Origin: Siniperca chuatsi | Taxonomy: Eukaryota > Chordata > Actinopteri > Centrarchiformes > Sinipercidae | Assembly: GCF_020085105.1 (NCBI RefSeq) | Contig: NC_058043.1 | Span: 16,540,667-16,604,666, forward strand | Direction: 5' to 3' | DNA: 64,000 bases | Shown here: piece by piece, positions 33,405 to 46,200 of the stretch | How the letters are laid out: each line of letters begins with the position of its first letter | Position numbering within the stretch: the stretch's first letter is position 1 | Position numbers and translations under genes: made by a program | Notes under the pieces: generated by a model | Database searches by the model: none | Told to the model about the DNA's origin: nothing | The model's input: the letters and a program-made list of their open reading frames with translations, nothing else

Positions 33405-34190
33405 TTATCATCTAATTTTTTATTTTAATTAATTGTTTAGTCTATAAAATGTCAGACAATAATAGAAAATGCTATGTCCCTGAACCCAAAATGTCCTTAA
33501 ATTGCTATATAGATATTTATTTTACATTACATATATTTAATTTAGATGTTTAATTTACAATGATCTAAAACAGTTAGAGAAAAGCTAGATACAGTAAATG
33601 TTTGGCATTTTTGCTTTATGAATTATTTTAATCAATTACCCAAACTCACAGAATCTATTACTAACTGTTATTTTTAGGTTTGATAAACTTATTTGTATTT
33701 TATGACTTTCATATTTTTTGACTAACCAGAATTGTTCAGTTGGTCAGTAAAATGTCAGAAAATGGTGATAAATGCACACCAGTTTCCTACAGCCCATGAT
33801 GTCATTTCCAAATTGCTCGTTTTGTCCAATCAACAGTCCAAACTTCAAAGATATCAATTTTCCAATGATATAAAACAGAAAAAACACGAAAAAAGTACAT
33901 GTTATTTTTAGATATGTGATAACGGGGTATTTATGACCTAAATTCACTGGTTTGTCGGACGGCAACTAACAATTTTCAGTTAACCTGGTCGATTAATTGG
34001 TTAATTGTTTGGTCTGTAAATGTCTATCACAATTTCCCTGAACCCAAGATGATGACCAACAATCCAAAACCCCAAAATATTCAGTTTACAATTATGTAAA
34101 ACCAAGAAAATTCTCACAAATGAGCAAATGTTTGGCTGTTTTACTTGATATGGGAGTAATCAATTAGTTGACTAATAATTTCACCGCTAT
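33405..34190 (+). repeat. Cluster of three head-to-tail partial copies of the ATTAATCGATT-type repeat
   Basis: Three blocks begin with AATTAATTGTTTAGTCT (about 33427), AACCAGAATTGTTCAGTTGGTCAG (about 33725) and GATTAATTGGTTAATTGTTTGG (about 33990). Each continues through CCTGAACCCAA- or CAGCCCATGATG-like, TCCAAAC- and AATGTTTGGC-like segments. Confidence 0.5.
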
Positions 34191-35689
34191 AGTAACAACA
34201 ATGTGAAAGTGGGATGAAGTCTAGTTTCTGATGAACATTCCCAAACAGAAGCATCAAATAACCCAAAATCAAAAGTTGATAGTTTGTATTTTTGTTTGAT
34301 CGTCATACTTTGATATGACGTTAAAAAAAGAAGTCTCTTCTATAACAAAAAAGGCCAACTTTTAGCTGACATTTTTGACTGTATTTTCAAATATACTGTC
34401 ATGATACATTGGAAGGATGTTTACATTTTTGCAATAATAGGTGAAATTTTGTTTTGTCGATCTAAATCAGACCAATGTGTAAAGTGTGAAATTTAAATAG
34501 TAGTCTAATAGAGCTATGGGCTTAATGTATTTAATCGCCTGTTCTTCTGTGAATCAGCAGTCTTATTTTTATTTCAGATATGATGTTTACTTTTCATAGT
34601 ACGATTTTAGCTATGAAAGTTTAAAAAAAATAATTTAAAAAAGATGCCTGTTTTCTTGATTGTCAGACACTGTGTTTGCTTAATCTCACAATAACAGTGC
34701 CATACAGTAGGTGACCATTGCCAGTAATTAAATTAAATCTTATCGTATTAAACTTTTCAAACCAGTGGTGATGTTTCATACCGGAATCAGAAAGTGTTTC
34801 ATCTAATTTCTCAGATTATTGTTACATGTGGTTTTATGGTCATTTAAAAAAAAAAAAAATCCATGTTGAAATGTGTTAACTATCTTTGTTATAACGCAGT
34901 AACCTCATTACCACCCAAACCTGGCATCATTACCACATACTCCTGTGTTTACGGATTAATAAGCAAAATAAATAGATATGTTAAATAAATGTTTTTCAAA
35001 TCGTTCTGCACAAAAACAGCTCGTGCGATCTCATTGCACTTGAGTTCAAAAGATGTGCAGTTCCCATCTCATAATTCATTGTGATTGGCTCGATGTTGAT
35101 GCTATCTCAAGCGTTTCATTTTCATAACCCTCAGTGTTGATGCTCGAGGCGTGATTCACACTGGTGTCAGTGAAATCATTAAGCGCTGCTCATTGGTGTG
35201 ATTTGTTCCACTGATGTAATCTGCAGGGCAACGAGCCACAAGTCGAAATAACAACTCCTGTCATTAAGTTCCCCAAACTGAATTTATTGTATTGGTTGTT
35301 TAACAAAAGGGCTTGCTCTGTGTTTACTGTACAAACATGAACACGTGTCTTGAAGTCCGTTTAAAGAAAGTTCTTACTGTGCCTTTCATATTCAACCTGG
35401 AGAAACATTTTCATTGCAGTTTTTGAGGGCGGCCTGCTGTAAAAAATATATATAATCTCATGACTTGTTTTAAGACTGATGAAGTTGAAAGGGGCTTTAG
35501 TCAAAGTGGTTTCATACTTGAAGTTGTATTTGGAAAAAAACGTGCCAGCTCCTAATTGTTTTCACTATACTGTATTTTAAAATTATTTCTGGTGACAGTA
35601 GTTGCCAGGCAACCAGCAGAAAGTCAATGCCTTCGGCCATGAAATAATCCGGCACACATAATTCATTCTCATTTGGTTGACACCAAATG

Positions 35690-35740
35690 AAAGTGGTATC
35701 AATCTTCTCATCTAACTCTTGGCATGAAAGCGAAAAGGTC
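35690..35740 (-). repeat. Short fragment of the GATAAGATTGATACC repeat
   Basis: GAAAGTGGTATCAATCTTCT followed by CATCTAACTC matches the repeat seen at 22164-22965. Confidence 0.5.
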
Positions 35741-38499
35741 TTTCTTGAGGGTTGTAAAACTTAAAATTGAATGAATCCTCATTTGTTGAGATTACATGAG
35801 ACATAATCTTAATAATGAGATGCAGTGAAACAGCCAAACCCAACGTGACTGAAAAGGTGTTGAATCATGACTAGTATGTCCTGTAGCTTATAATGTTTAT
35901 TATGAGTAAAGATTACGGTGTGTTTGTCATTATAATGTCGTGGCTATGGTGCACTCCATCTGATTTCTCATCAGCTGCCATTTCTTCTCATAGTGCTGAA
36001 GAATGTGAAAATAAAATTCCTTTCAGAGATTTCTGGGGTTTTTTTGTATACTTTTCCAATTTGCAACAACTCCAAATGTGTAACACAAGTCAGATTAAAT
36101 GGAATATAGTAAGAACAGAAAGAAAGGCCTGCAACACGGTTTGCACCATAGTGCTACACATCATCTTCATCAGTGGTTTTCATCTTCATCATCTCCTAAG
36201 GAATTCTGTACATCATCACCTTAAAAAAAAATACATCTCCCACAGAACATCATAATTAAAATGACATATTGTAAAACCTCAACTTCCTGTCCACGCTATG
36301 AGATAGATCTCTGTCAAAATACTGAACGTATCAGAAAACTGTAATATCTCTTCTTCTGATTATTATTATTATTATTATTGTGTATTTTTTTAATCAGGTT
36401 TGTTTTTGTCTGGTACGAGGGTGTAATCACCACCAGAGGGTGATGTACATGTACGGGTCTGAGCTGTACATTTTTGTGACAGATTTGTGTATTTACATAC
36501 AGGTTGCATTGGCCTAACTTTGTGACTATTATATCAGTTTATGAATCGAATGAGTGCCAAATATGCTTGAGCATGACAGAATCCGGGACCTACAAGGAGC
36601 TGCAGGTACTCTCTGACTCATCGAGTGAGACTCGAGTGAATCACTGCTGTTGTAGACTCTACTTGTGATATGAATGCACAGCTTGAAGGTTTAACCATGC
36701 TAAATATTTTTGCTGAAAGAGGGAAAACTTCTTTTATGTTTTATGTATGTCTCAGTTTGAAAAAGTTTCTTAAAATATTTGTTGTATGTTTCTGTGTCCA
36801 TCCATGGCTTATAAATGAGTATGCAGTGATGGTCTTATCATGCTGCCATTAGAGGTGAATATGAAAAGCTGATTTACCTCATTTGTTGGACTGTCAAAAA
36901 GAAACATTTGGATCATTTTCATTCTTAAATCATTCCACACAGAGATGTGTTGTATGTTATCTGACCTCCTCTTCATCCCACCCTGTCCCAAAACAAAGTG
37001 AGCCTGACAATTTTATCAATTATAGAGTGTGGATTTGTCCAAAATGTAAGTAAGTAAATGTAATTCTAATATTAAAATGAAGCTATGAAAATATCTTATT
37101 GCGCACTAAACAGTGTCTATTATTTTTATTAAGTCAAACCTTTAATGTCTCAAAGAAACAATAAATGTATTTGAGCAAACAAAGCATTTTCCCTCCAGGA
37201 TCATGTGCCTCTTCAGTTCATAACATGTAAAATTTTTAACATTGCAACATTTACAAGATATTTTTTAAGGTATTCCTAGAATATTTTTATAAAATATACC
37301 AGAACAGGCTGCTCAACAATCAGAACAGTAGAAGATCTAAAATATATATATATATCTTTTTTTAAGAGACAAAGAAACGAGTCAGGTCAACACAGCTTAT
37401 GTGAACACCAAACCTTTTTGGGCTGTTGATGATCAAACCTGATCACTCTTAGAGGCGAAATGCTTTGTTTGTTCTGGTCTTTTTATTCTTTTCTAAAGAA
37501 ACATTGAAGACAGACGTGAAACGGACCTGTTTAAATGTGTGTAATACAATACTCTACAAGTGTGGATAATCATTCATCCTTCAGCCCAGCAGCTGAGAAA
37601 AGCTGCACTGTGTGGATGTCTGTACCCTGAGGAGAGAAATTATGTTAACTGTGTGAACACCATTCAAAGTAGATTGCCTTTTTGTTGAGAACATGTACAG
37701 CTGTCTGTAGCTCAACAACCTGCCCGGGATATTACTTATTGTCCAAGTGGACAAAATCATGTTTCCCATTTTTGCTTAAACCAGAAATTAAATCGTGATT
37801 TTATTCAACAATTGTTTTTGCAGCTGAATATTAACTTCTTTTGAGCATGTACTTAGTGTCTGCCAGTGTGTAAACTATTTTAATAATTTGATGTACAGAG
37901 AGCATGGTCCTTGTTAGCTCTAGAGATTTACAGCAAACTGTAAATATATGCCTTAAATAGTAGCTGTCTTGTCTTGTGTTCGTATGTCTGCCTTGTTTTA
38001 TGGTTATTGAATAATTGTATCAAAAGAGGAGCCTCACAAATAAAGCAGAGCTTTCATTGTTTCTACTCTAGTTGATGTCACTAATGTTAAGTCTGGAGGG
38101 TTTTAACTTAACTAAAGTGATCAATAATTCATTTTGTTGTAACAGAACACAGGTAGATAGACAAAGCCTGTACATGGCGTCATGAAACTCGCTCTACAGT
38201 TTGTCATTTGAGGGTTGGGTTTCTGTCTGACCACCAAATATACCTGAAATATGATCGTCTGAAATTTCCCGGTGGCGTTTTCACTATAAACTGTATAACA
38301 AACAGTGGCGGGATTTTACATGGGTGCAAACATGTGACAGGAAGTTGTGGCAGGGCTTCACATTTAAAGGAAAATGAGATATAAGACACAAAATATAAAG
38401 GTTTTGGGGGCTTCTGAGTTGTATATAAGACAGCTGAATTGTAAATTGCAGTAATTAGTCAAATATAACTTTATTGATGGCCCATCCAGCAATTATGGC

Positions 38500-38945
38500 A
38501 ATTATACCTTTTATAGTGAGTTTCAGCTCATTGTTTAGCTGTCCAACCCACAACTTTACTGTTTCGGTTCACTCTCACTGCTCTCATAGTGTCATTTTCA
38601 GCTGCAGCAGGCAGGAAAAAGCTATAAAAACCCACTGTACACTACCTGACCAGCACCAAACAGCAAACAGACAAAGTTAGCAACTAGCTGGTGGAGCATT
38701 TAGCAGCTAAAGAGCTAGATATTTCCCTCAGGAATTTTGGGAGAGACCAAAAACTGAGCTGAAAGAGAGTAGATAGTGTACTTACATTCATCAGGTGGCC
38801 AGAAACACGACTCCAAATGAATGATAATGTTGCTCCGTAACTGTTGGATGTGTAATTAAGCAAACAGGTTTGCAATATCAACTTAAAAGGTGATGTCAGT
38901 GTTGTCTTTACACAAATGGTCACCACCTTAATTTAGCGTGTTAGC
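38500..38945 (-). repeat. Inverted copy of the 4195-4800 dispersed repeat
   Basis: Reverse-complement landmarks include TGAGCTGAAA, TCACTCTCACTGCTCTC, AGCTGCAGCAGG, AGTGTACAC, AAAGTTAGCAACTAG and AGCAGCTAAAGAGCTAGATA, in the same order as in the 4.2-4.8 kb copy. Confidence 0.55.
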
Positions 38946-39019
38946 GTACAGCTGAGGTTGATGGGAATGTTATTTGTTTTCAGTTGCACATTCCAGACTC
39001 TATATATCAGAAACTATTT

Positions 39020-39400
39020 ACGCTCAGATAAGATAAACTTTATTGATGCCAAAGTGGTAAATTTAATTGTCACAGCAGCAGGAGAAGTACAGTAACGATG
39101 ATTATAAAAACTAGAAGAAGGAAGTTAGTGAAATATAAATACTAAAAAAAGATTTAATAAATGAACAATAGGATTAAGGCACAGTACACCTGTAGTAAAT
39201 AAGTAAAAAGTACAATAAAGTCAGATTATGAAGATAAATATAAAAATAAAAATACAAAGTAATATCAAAATAATGAATGAAAAGAGCTGGAGATGTACAT
39301 GATAAAGCAGCGCTTCCATGTAACTATTACAGTAATAAGATGCCATACAGTATAAATGAGTGCAAGCAAAATAAGACAAATAAAATAAGTGAAGTAAGTC
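39020..39400 (-). mobile_element. LINE 3'-UTR remnant
   Basis: AGATAAGATAAACTTTATTG is the inverted end of a LINE tail (CAATAAAGTTTATCTTATCT), and the adjoining AT-rich stretch resembles the 3' UTR at 189-617 in style. No reverse-transcriptase sequence is readable. Confidence 0.5.
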
Positions 39401-40099
39401 TGTCCACATTATTAGATTCGGTTATTCAAACCAGATGAGTGTTTGCAGAAATTCCTGTTGGTATTGTTTTTGCATGATTTACGACCCAAAAACTGCAAAT
39501 TCCCAATTGGCAGATAAGTGATGCCTGTGTACAGCCATAACAAGAGACGGCTCAGCTGATTTGGTTTAGTTGTTAGCAACTGAGCTAATCTCAATGATTC
39601 AAGCTGCCCCTGTCTCAGTGGAAAAATACAGCAGTGAAGTGATATACCTTGGATCTTTGTCAGTTTTTCAAGTCAGACGTAAGGTGTGCAGACCAATCTG
39701 ACAATAATTAGGTCATAGAGGAGCCAAAGGAAAGCTAATTTGTTTCTCACTCTGGTTCTGCTGATGGCATGTTGTTTGCGTAGAGACCCTGCAGTAAACC
39801 TAGCTGAGAAGAATATTGATCAGTTAGTTGTTGCTGTAAGCAACTCTTGGGGGAGGGGGCTTTGTGATGGAGAGGTAAGTACCTCACTAAGTTTCTGTTT
39901 TACACTGGGCTGCTAAATGCATCACTCTAATTCTAACATGTGCTCTAATAAGTGCAGCTTTCTGATAAGCACTAGCCAGCGAAAACTTTCCATTCCTGAT
40001 AATCCTGCCAGCTTAAGTTCAACAAATAAATAAACAAAGCTTATGAGCAGTGCCAAATAATCAGCTGAGTAGTTTTGTCTCTGTGCATAACCCAGAGCT

Positions 40100-40205
40100 T
40101 AAGGTTTGACAGTGCTTGTTCTATAAATGTGGAGGAGGCAGAGCTCCTCCACATTTCAGCTCAGATTTCATTGTATTCGTAATTAATCTACTACTGTTCC
40201 TAAAC
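40100..40205 (+). promoter_or_regulatory. Possible TATA promoter of the SLC6 gene
   Basis: TATAAAT at 40122-40128 lies 78 bases before the chosen start codon in unspliced context. An upstream non-coding exon ending near 39875 (GAG|GTAAGT) is an alternative that cannot be excluded. Confidence 0.3.
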
Positions 40206-43200
40206 ATGTCAAGGGAATTTCTTAAAGGAAACAGCCTCGAGATGCCCGGTCAAGATAACGGTCTGATAAAGAAGACTCAGCTGTTGGACCGCGGCCAGTG
40301 GGCGAACAAGTTGGAGTTCTTGCTGGCTGTGGCAGGAACCCTGGTTGGGCTGGGAAACCTCTGGAGGTTCCCCTATTTGTGCTACAAAAATGGGGGAGGT
40401 AAGTAAGATTCCGATTAAAAGCATAGATATTTTATGCTTTTACATTTACTGTACTGCACAAAGTCAAGCAACTGCACTGAATCTAAATGTAATGTCAACA
40501 ATAGGGGAAAAATAACCTTGACTCATAAATAGATTAAATTATAAGGAAGTTGCTCATGCGTTTCGCAAAGCTGCTGTTTGTTATTAAATAAATGTTTTTT
40601 GTATAACCACATGAAACTCAAAGGACAAAGAAGACCGTTGTTCTTGCCAAATTAGTTGTCATTAATATAGAAAACAGTGTGAGTTGCATTGGTTCACAAA
40701 TTAAAGCTATGCCTCCCTAAACTCTGCAGCCATATTTCATCAGTGTTTGATCTTTTCAAGGCCACAATCTGTGACTAGATGTTTCAGAGTTTTGGACCAG
40801 TTCTTTAAAATGTATAGGACTTGTAAAAGTTAAAATCTGTGCATCCTGCAAATACTATAACAACCCATGTGGCCTAATGCTGTGTCGACATTTTAACATG
40901 AGCAAAAATCTTCTTGTAAAATCATAATTGTGTTGAATAGCCCATTTTAACGTGGTATCAATTTTTTTGGGCTTAAAATCGTTGATAAGACAGGAGCAAA
41001 CAGGAATGATCATCTCTGATGTGACTCATCCTTAGATTTTCCCTGAGAAAACAGAATTTTAATATGCCTCGTTATGTTTCTGTCAGGTGCATTCCTGGTT
41101 CCATACGTCTTGTTTCTGCTTGCTTGTGGTATCCCAATGTTCCTCCTGGAGACGGCCATGGGACAGTTCACATCTCAAGGATGCATCACCTGCTGGAGGC
41201 ACTTCTGCCCCTTGTTTGAAGGTCAGTGTACTAAACAGAACTGCCTTATGTAACTTGTAGTACCTAGTGTGTAAAGATACCCTTAATTCCTACAAATTTC
41301 ACAATTACAGTTATGTCGATTATATATACAAAAACATATTTTGCAAGGGAAATGTGTCACCCTTTCAAGGCTAAACTTTTTCTTTTGTATGTAAATGATG
41401 GATGCTCATGCACATGACATTTAATCTGATGTAATTTGCAGATGAATAAATATCTTAACTTTACAGATACATAAATAACAAAAACTCAAGTATAATAATT
41501 TAGTTATTAAATTAATAACAGTATGACTAATTAACTAATTTGATCATTTCAAAAAGCATGTTGATTACAGTCTTTTAATGGGATTTGTTGACATTAAAAA
41601 CTATGGGATTGTCCGCATTTTTTGTTCATCCTGTGCGTGTCAGGGTGATAATATGAATACCTCCTTGAGTGGTAGGTGGGTGGTGATTAAGAGGATCAAG
41701 AGGTGTGACATCTGACCCTCAGGAGAAAATCAACATGTCTACCTGTTAGACCTAACTTTGTTTTGTAAGTGCTTCAACGCTTTTGCCACACTAATGCATG
41801 AAAGGGATTTTTTTGGTGGGAATGAAGATTTGAACGCAGTCACCTTCATAAATGGGCAGGATGGAGTTTGGTCTGCAAAGATGAAGATAACGCAGAGCCT
41901 GTGTCTGTGACAACGCCCAATCTTTTGCTCTATGGACGACTTTCTGTCTGTTCCTAAAACTCTTTATATTGGACATTTATGGGTCCATCTCAGAGTCAGT
42001 ACTCTTCTCTGCCAAGTGGTGGTGGTGAGTGCCAGGTTTCTCAACACTCGTTAGTAGGATCAAAAATCTATTGATCAGCAAGATCACGTACTTAAACATA
42101 TCACCAGTCAGTTAACCATGGTCATGGCAGGTGTGCCAGCTGGCAGAGTGGGAAGAAATTCTACACCTCCAATCTGTGTTAAAAGCTTGCCGATCCGTGC
42201 CACGCTCTGAGCAGGATCCACCTGCTTCAGAACAGCTGCACCAGCTAGCACAGCTTTGTCTCCAACCGTGCTTAAATCATGCCCACTCATGCCACAGCCT
42301 GCTGTACATGCGTTGTCCACTGATACTGTGAATTGGGAGGTCACATGACCAACCAACAAACCCAGATGGAACTACAACAACAATATGTTCTTCAAGAATA
42401 CAGATGTTATATATGCTGCAGTGTCATTTTGCCCATCGTTATCAATAATCTACCACTGACTACACCTTGTCTGTCTCCTCAGGGATTGGTTACGCTACCC
42501 AGGTCGTGATTGCATATGCTGCCGTGTCATACATCGTCATCCAGGCATGGGCCTTCTTCTACCTCTTCTCGTCCTTCAGCGCGGAGGTTCCATGGGCCAG
42601 CTGCAGGAACACCTGGAACACAGGTAGACATGCAGATGCAGAAATGAAGTATGTGCGTGACAGACATCTGTGTCTATGTGTTTTACTTTATATCTTCATT
42701 ACAGCAGTAATAGAGAAAGGCCCACGAGCCTGGATTTGAATAGCTTGATTGATTGATACATCAAGTGACTGGTTTCACAACAGCCATGTCAATCACAAAA
42801 AGGGAAACAGTAAGATAACTTTAACTACCCCAACAGACTCCTAAAAGGATTTACAAAACTGAAACTGTTCCTTCCGGTAGTTCGGTGGGGTGCCTGTGGG
42901 TTATATGGTTCATTAGTGTTTTCACTGTAGTCAACCTTCATTTGATGATTTCAGTCAGACTTCTGGTGAATTGGACACATTTTGGGAACAGAGAGAAGCG
43001 GAGGGTCCTTCACATCTGAAATTAGTATAAAACGGTGGATTATTTTGTATTTGATGAGTATATAGAACTGTATATCTATTTATCTACACTTTGATCCATT
43101 AAAATATCTCCTCCTGTTTCTTTTCTCAGAGTCTTGTGTTGAATTTGGTAGAGCAAACGTGTCATCCAATTGGACAGCAGCTGCGAACGCAACGACGCCT

Positions 43201-46200
43201 GCAACAGAATTCTGGGAGTAAGTGTAATTCACACCTGTCTTCCTTTATGACTGATGTCACATTTTTTAGGAGGCTAAACTCTAAAGGTGCGTAAGGCACC
43301 CTGTTGTTTTTGTATGTTTGTCTTTCTTTGTCTTTCCTCTTTCTGTAAAGAGAGTCTATAGCAGCCTGTAGAACCAACTGGTCACATATTACAAACATTG
43401 GTTAGGTCAGTCCAAGAAATTCAAGCACATATTTTTGGGTCTCTGGTGAGCTGCATTTCCATGTTGCTTAGCCCATAATTGTTACTATTACTATTTCTCA
43501 GTAATCTCCAATGTAGGCTACCTGTTTACACATTTAAAGCAAACCCTCTAGTGCTATTATCAGTCCAAATGTCAATACACTTATTGATACTGTAACTCTT
43601 GAACCTTGCTAGCGGCATGGCTCTAGGGATGGCAATGGCAGTCTGTCGGTCGGTCCACCACTTTGGTCCAAACTGAAATATTTCAACATCTACTTGTTGG
43701 ATTGGCACCAATCTTTGTACAGACATTCATAGTTAGCAGACAATGAATCGTAATGACTTTGGTGATCCTCTGACTTCTCCTCTAGCACAACCGTGAGATT
43801 GTGGTTTTGGCATGGACACTGATGTCCCCCTAAGGATTAATACTAAAAGCTGATTGGTGATCCTCTGACTTTTACTCAAGTGCCACCAACAGGTCAAATC
43901 CTTTTGTCTAATACTTTGCCTTGTGACTAAATACTTCCAAACCAATGACATTCTCATCAGCCTTGGCTGTACTTTGTGTTTATTTCTTATTAGCAAATGT
44001 TAGTATGACGCTAAATTATGATTGTAAACATGGTAAATATTATACCTGCTTAACATCAGCATGTTACCATTGTCATTTTGAGCATGTTAGCATGGTGACA
44101 TTTGCATTTAGCTTAAAGCACTGCTGTGCCAAAGTACAGCATCACAGAGCCGCTAGAATGGCTGTAGTCTTGTTTCACATGTCAAGAACAAGTTAAAACT
44201 GGCCCAAAAAATATGGTCTGGCCCGTTGCAACTAATTATTTTGGCTGCTATTTTGAGTTTTCCTTCATAATATTCATAATATACACTACATATACACATA
44301 TTCTTTGTGATGCATCTGTTACAGCCTGTCATCAGAGTTTTAATTCTACAAGTATTTGGCCGTTACATACAAATACATTTGGCAGCAATGACATAAAAAT
44401 AGGGTGTGAAAGTTATGCTTCTGCTGAGTCATGGTCAACGTTTCTCAATAGATAACATGTAGAACATTCAGCACACTATGAATCCAGTTCAGGCAATAAA
44501 AACAGCCACCATTTTGACTTAAAACATATTCTCCTGCAAAGCTGATCCATTTTTCAGTATGTGTTAAAGAATACGCTGGGACAACTTGTTGTGGCTCTGC
44601 AGGTGGATTTTCTTTCCCCAAACCATTTGACCACGATTAATGAAGTTGACTTTAATTAAGTGATACTGTTTGAGAAGCAGACTACTCTACACTTGCTGGC
44701 CAGCTACACAGAGACAAAAAAATAGAATTACAGTCCTGCGGTTGTATGCCTCCGCCAACCAGTCAAGTTGTAGTTTCAGATGTCCACATCTGTCCAGACT
44801 CACATAATGAATGTAGTGAATACTTGGAATGAATTGAATAAAAGGTATAAAGTGTTTTGTCAGGTCACAGTGACTTTGACCTTTGACCACCAAATTCTAA
44901 TCAGTTCATCCTTGAGTCCAAGTTGACGTTTGTGCCAAATTTGAAGAAATTCCCACAAGGCATTCCTGAGATATTGCATTCATGAGAATGGGACAGACAA
45001 CCCAAAAACATAATGCCTCTGGCGACGGCTATCGCCGGTGCAGAGGCATAAAGATTACTCATCAATCAATCATACAAAATGAAATAATTATTTTTTTGGT
45101 TGTTGTACAGGGCTGTGTGTGCAGGGCATCACTAATGTTAAGTAGCATAATCGGTGCTTAGTTTTGAAGTACTGTCTTCAGGTGTTGTCAGAGAGGGTTA
45201 ATACTCATTTTCACGTGAAATTAAAAGTGTACTTTTTCACTTGGCCAAAAACAGTTGCTTATTTTCAACTTGAATGTGGTGCAATGTAGTAATAACACCA
45301 TGGAATCAGTCACATTGGTCAGTCATTCTTCATCATCATAATAACCTTTTTTCTTATTTTATGATCATTATTAGTGGTCTTGAACAAAGTTCCCAGTGTT
45401 TTTGTTTTACTGACCCTGTTTTGGCAACTTGCCGTGTTTCTTCCCAGGAGACGAGTATTGGGTATATCTCAAGGGATTGAGGAGGTTGGTAGCCTGAGGT
45501 GGGAGTTGGCCTTGTGTCTTTTACTGGCGTGGATCCTGTGCTACTTCTGTGTTTGGAAAGGAGTGAGATCCACTGGAAAGGTAGAAGTCTTTCTTTAGAA
45601 AATGACTGGATTGGATTTAGTGCATGTGCGTGTGTGTGTGTTCCTTTCAGTAAAGCATCTGAGGAGGAATTCTATTAAAAACAGTTGGGATTGCATTCAT
45701 GGGATCTATATGAATTGAAAAGTATTCCCTCATTTGGTGTTTTGATGGTGATGGAGAGCACTGTCTAACACACTGGTCCATTGTCATGCTGGAAGAGACT
45801 AATTATGAACCCTTTTTCAAAGTCACTCAGATCTTTCATCAGCTTGATAGGATCATAATTGCGTAATTGTGTCATGCAGTACGCCTGTGTGGAAGCATCA
45901 GCATTCATTATATTACTCATTTATTCATTTGTCCTTAAATTTGTCACCAGTCTGTATGTTGTTGAAAGGTAGAATTTTCGACAAGGGGTTGCAGTGTTGT
46001 GGTGTTTACACCTACAGTAAATGCATACAGCATAGACAATGGGCCTCATGCAAGAACATTTTTTACTTTTTTCCATGAAGTTTGCTTGTAAGAATATTCC
46101 AGGTCAGATTTGGCAAACTATCTTAACTGCACAAACTTATCATAAATGGCTCATTTCATTCTACAGAATGCCACCTGTTCGTCTGGGCAAGTTTCATTCA

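Larger units (their letters stand above)
31003..38045 (+). other. frs3 3' UTR and gene-free downstream DNA
   Basis: Seven kilobases without a convincing coding exon. Candidate poly(A) signals are AATAAA at 32525-32530 and at 38039-38044; the second is followed by GCAGAGCTTTCATTG. Microsatellites are (TG)n at about 31313-31355, (TTTA)n at 32281-32310 and (TTA)n at 36358-36379. A very long 3' UTR, a non-coding RNA or plain intergenic DNA cannot be told apart here. Confidence 0.4.

Noticed and set aside
35893-36255. 120-codon open frame
   Set aside because: Composition is AT-rich and low in conserved residues, with no splice partners or recognisable domain.
42108-42359. 83-codon minus-strand frame in an SLC6 intron with protein-like composition
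   Set aside because: No family recognised and no supporting splice sites; more likely a worn repeat.
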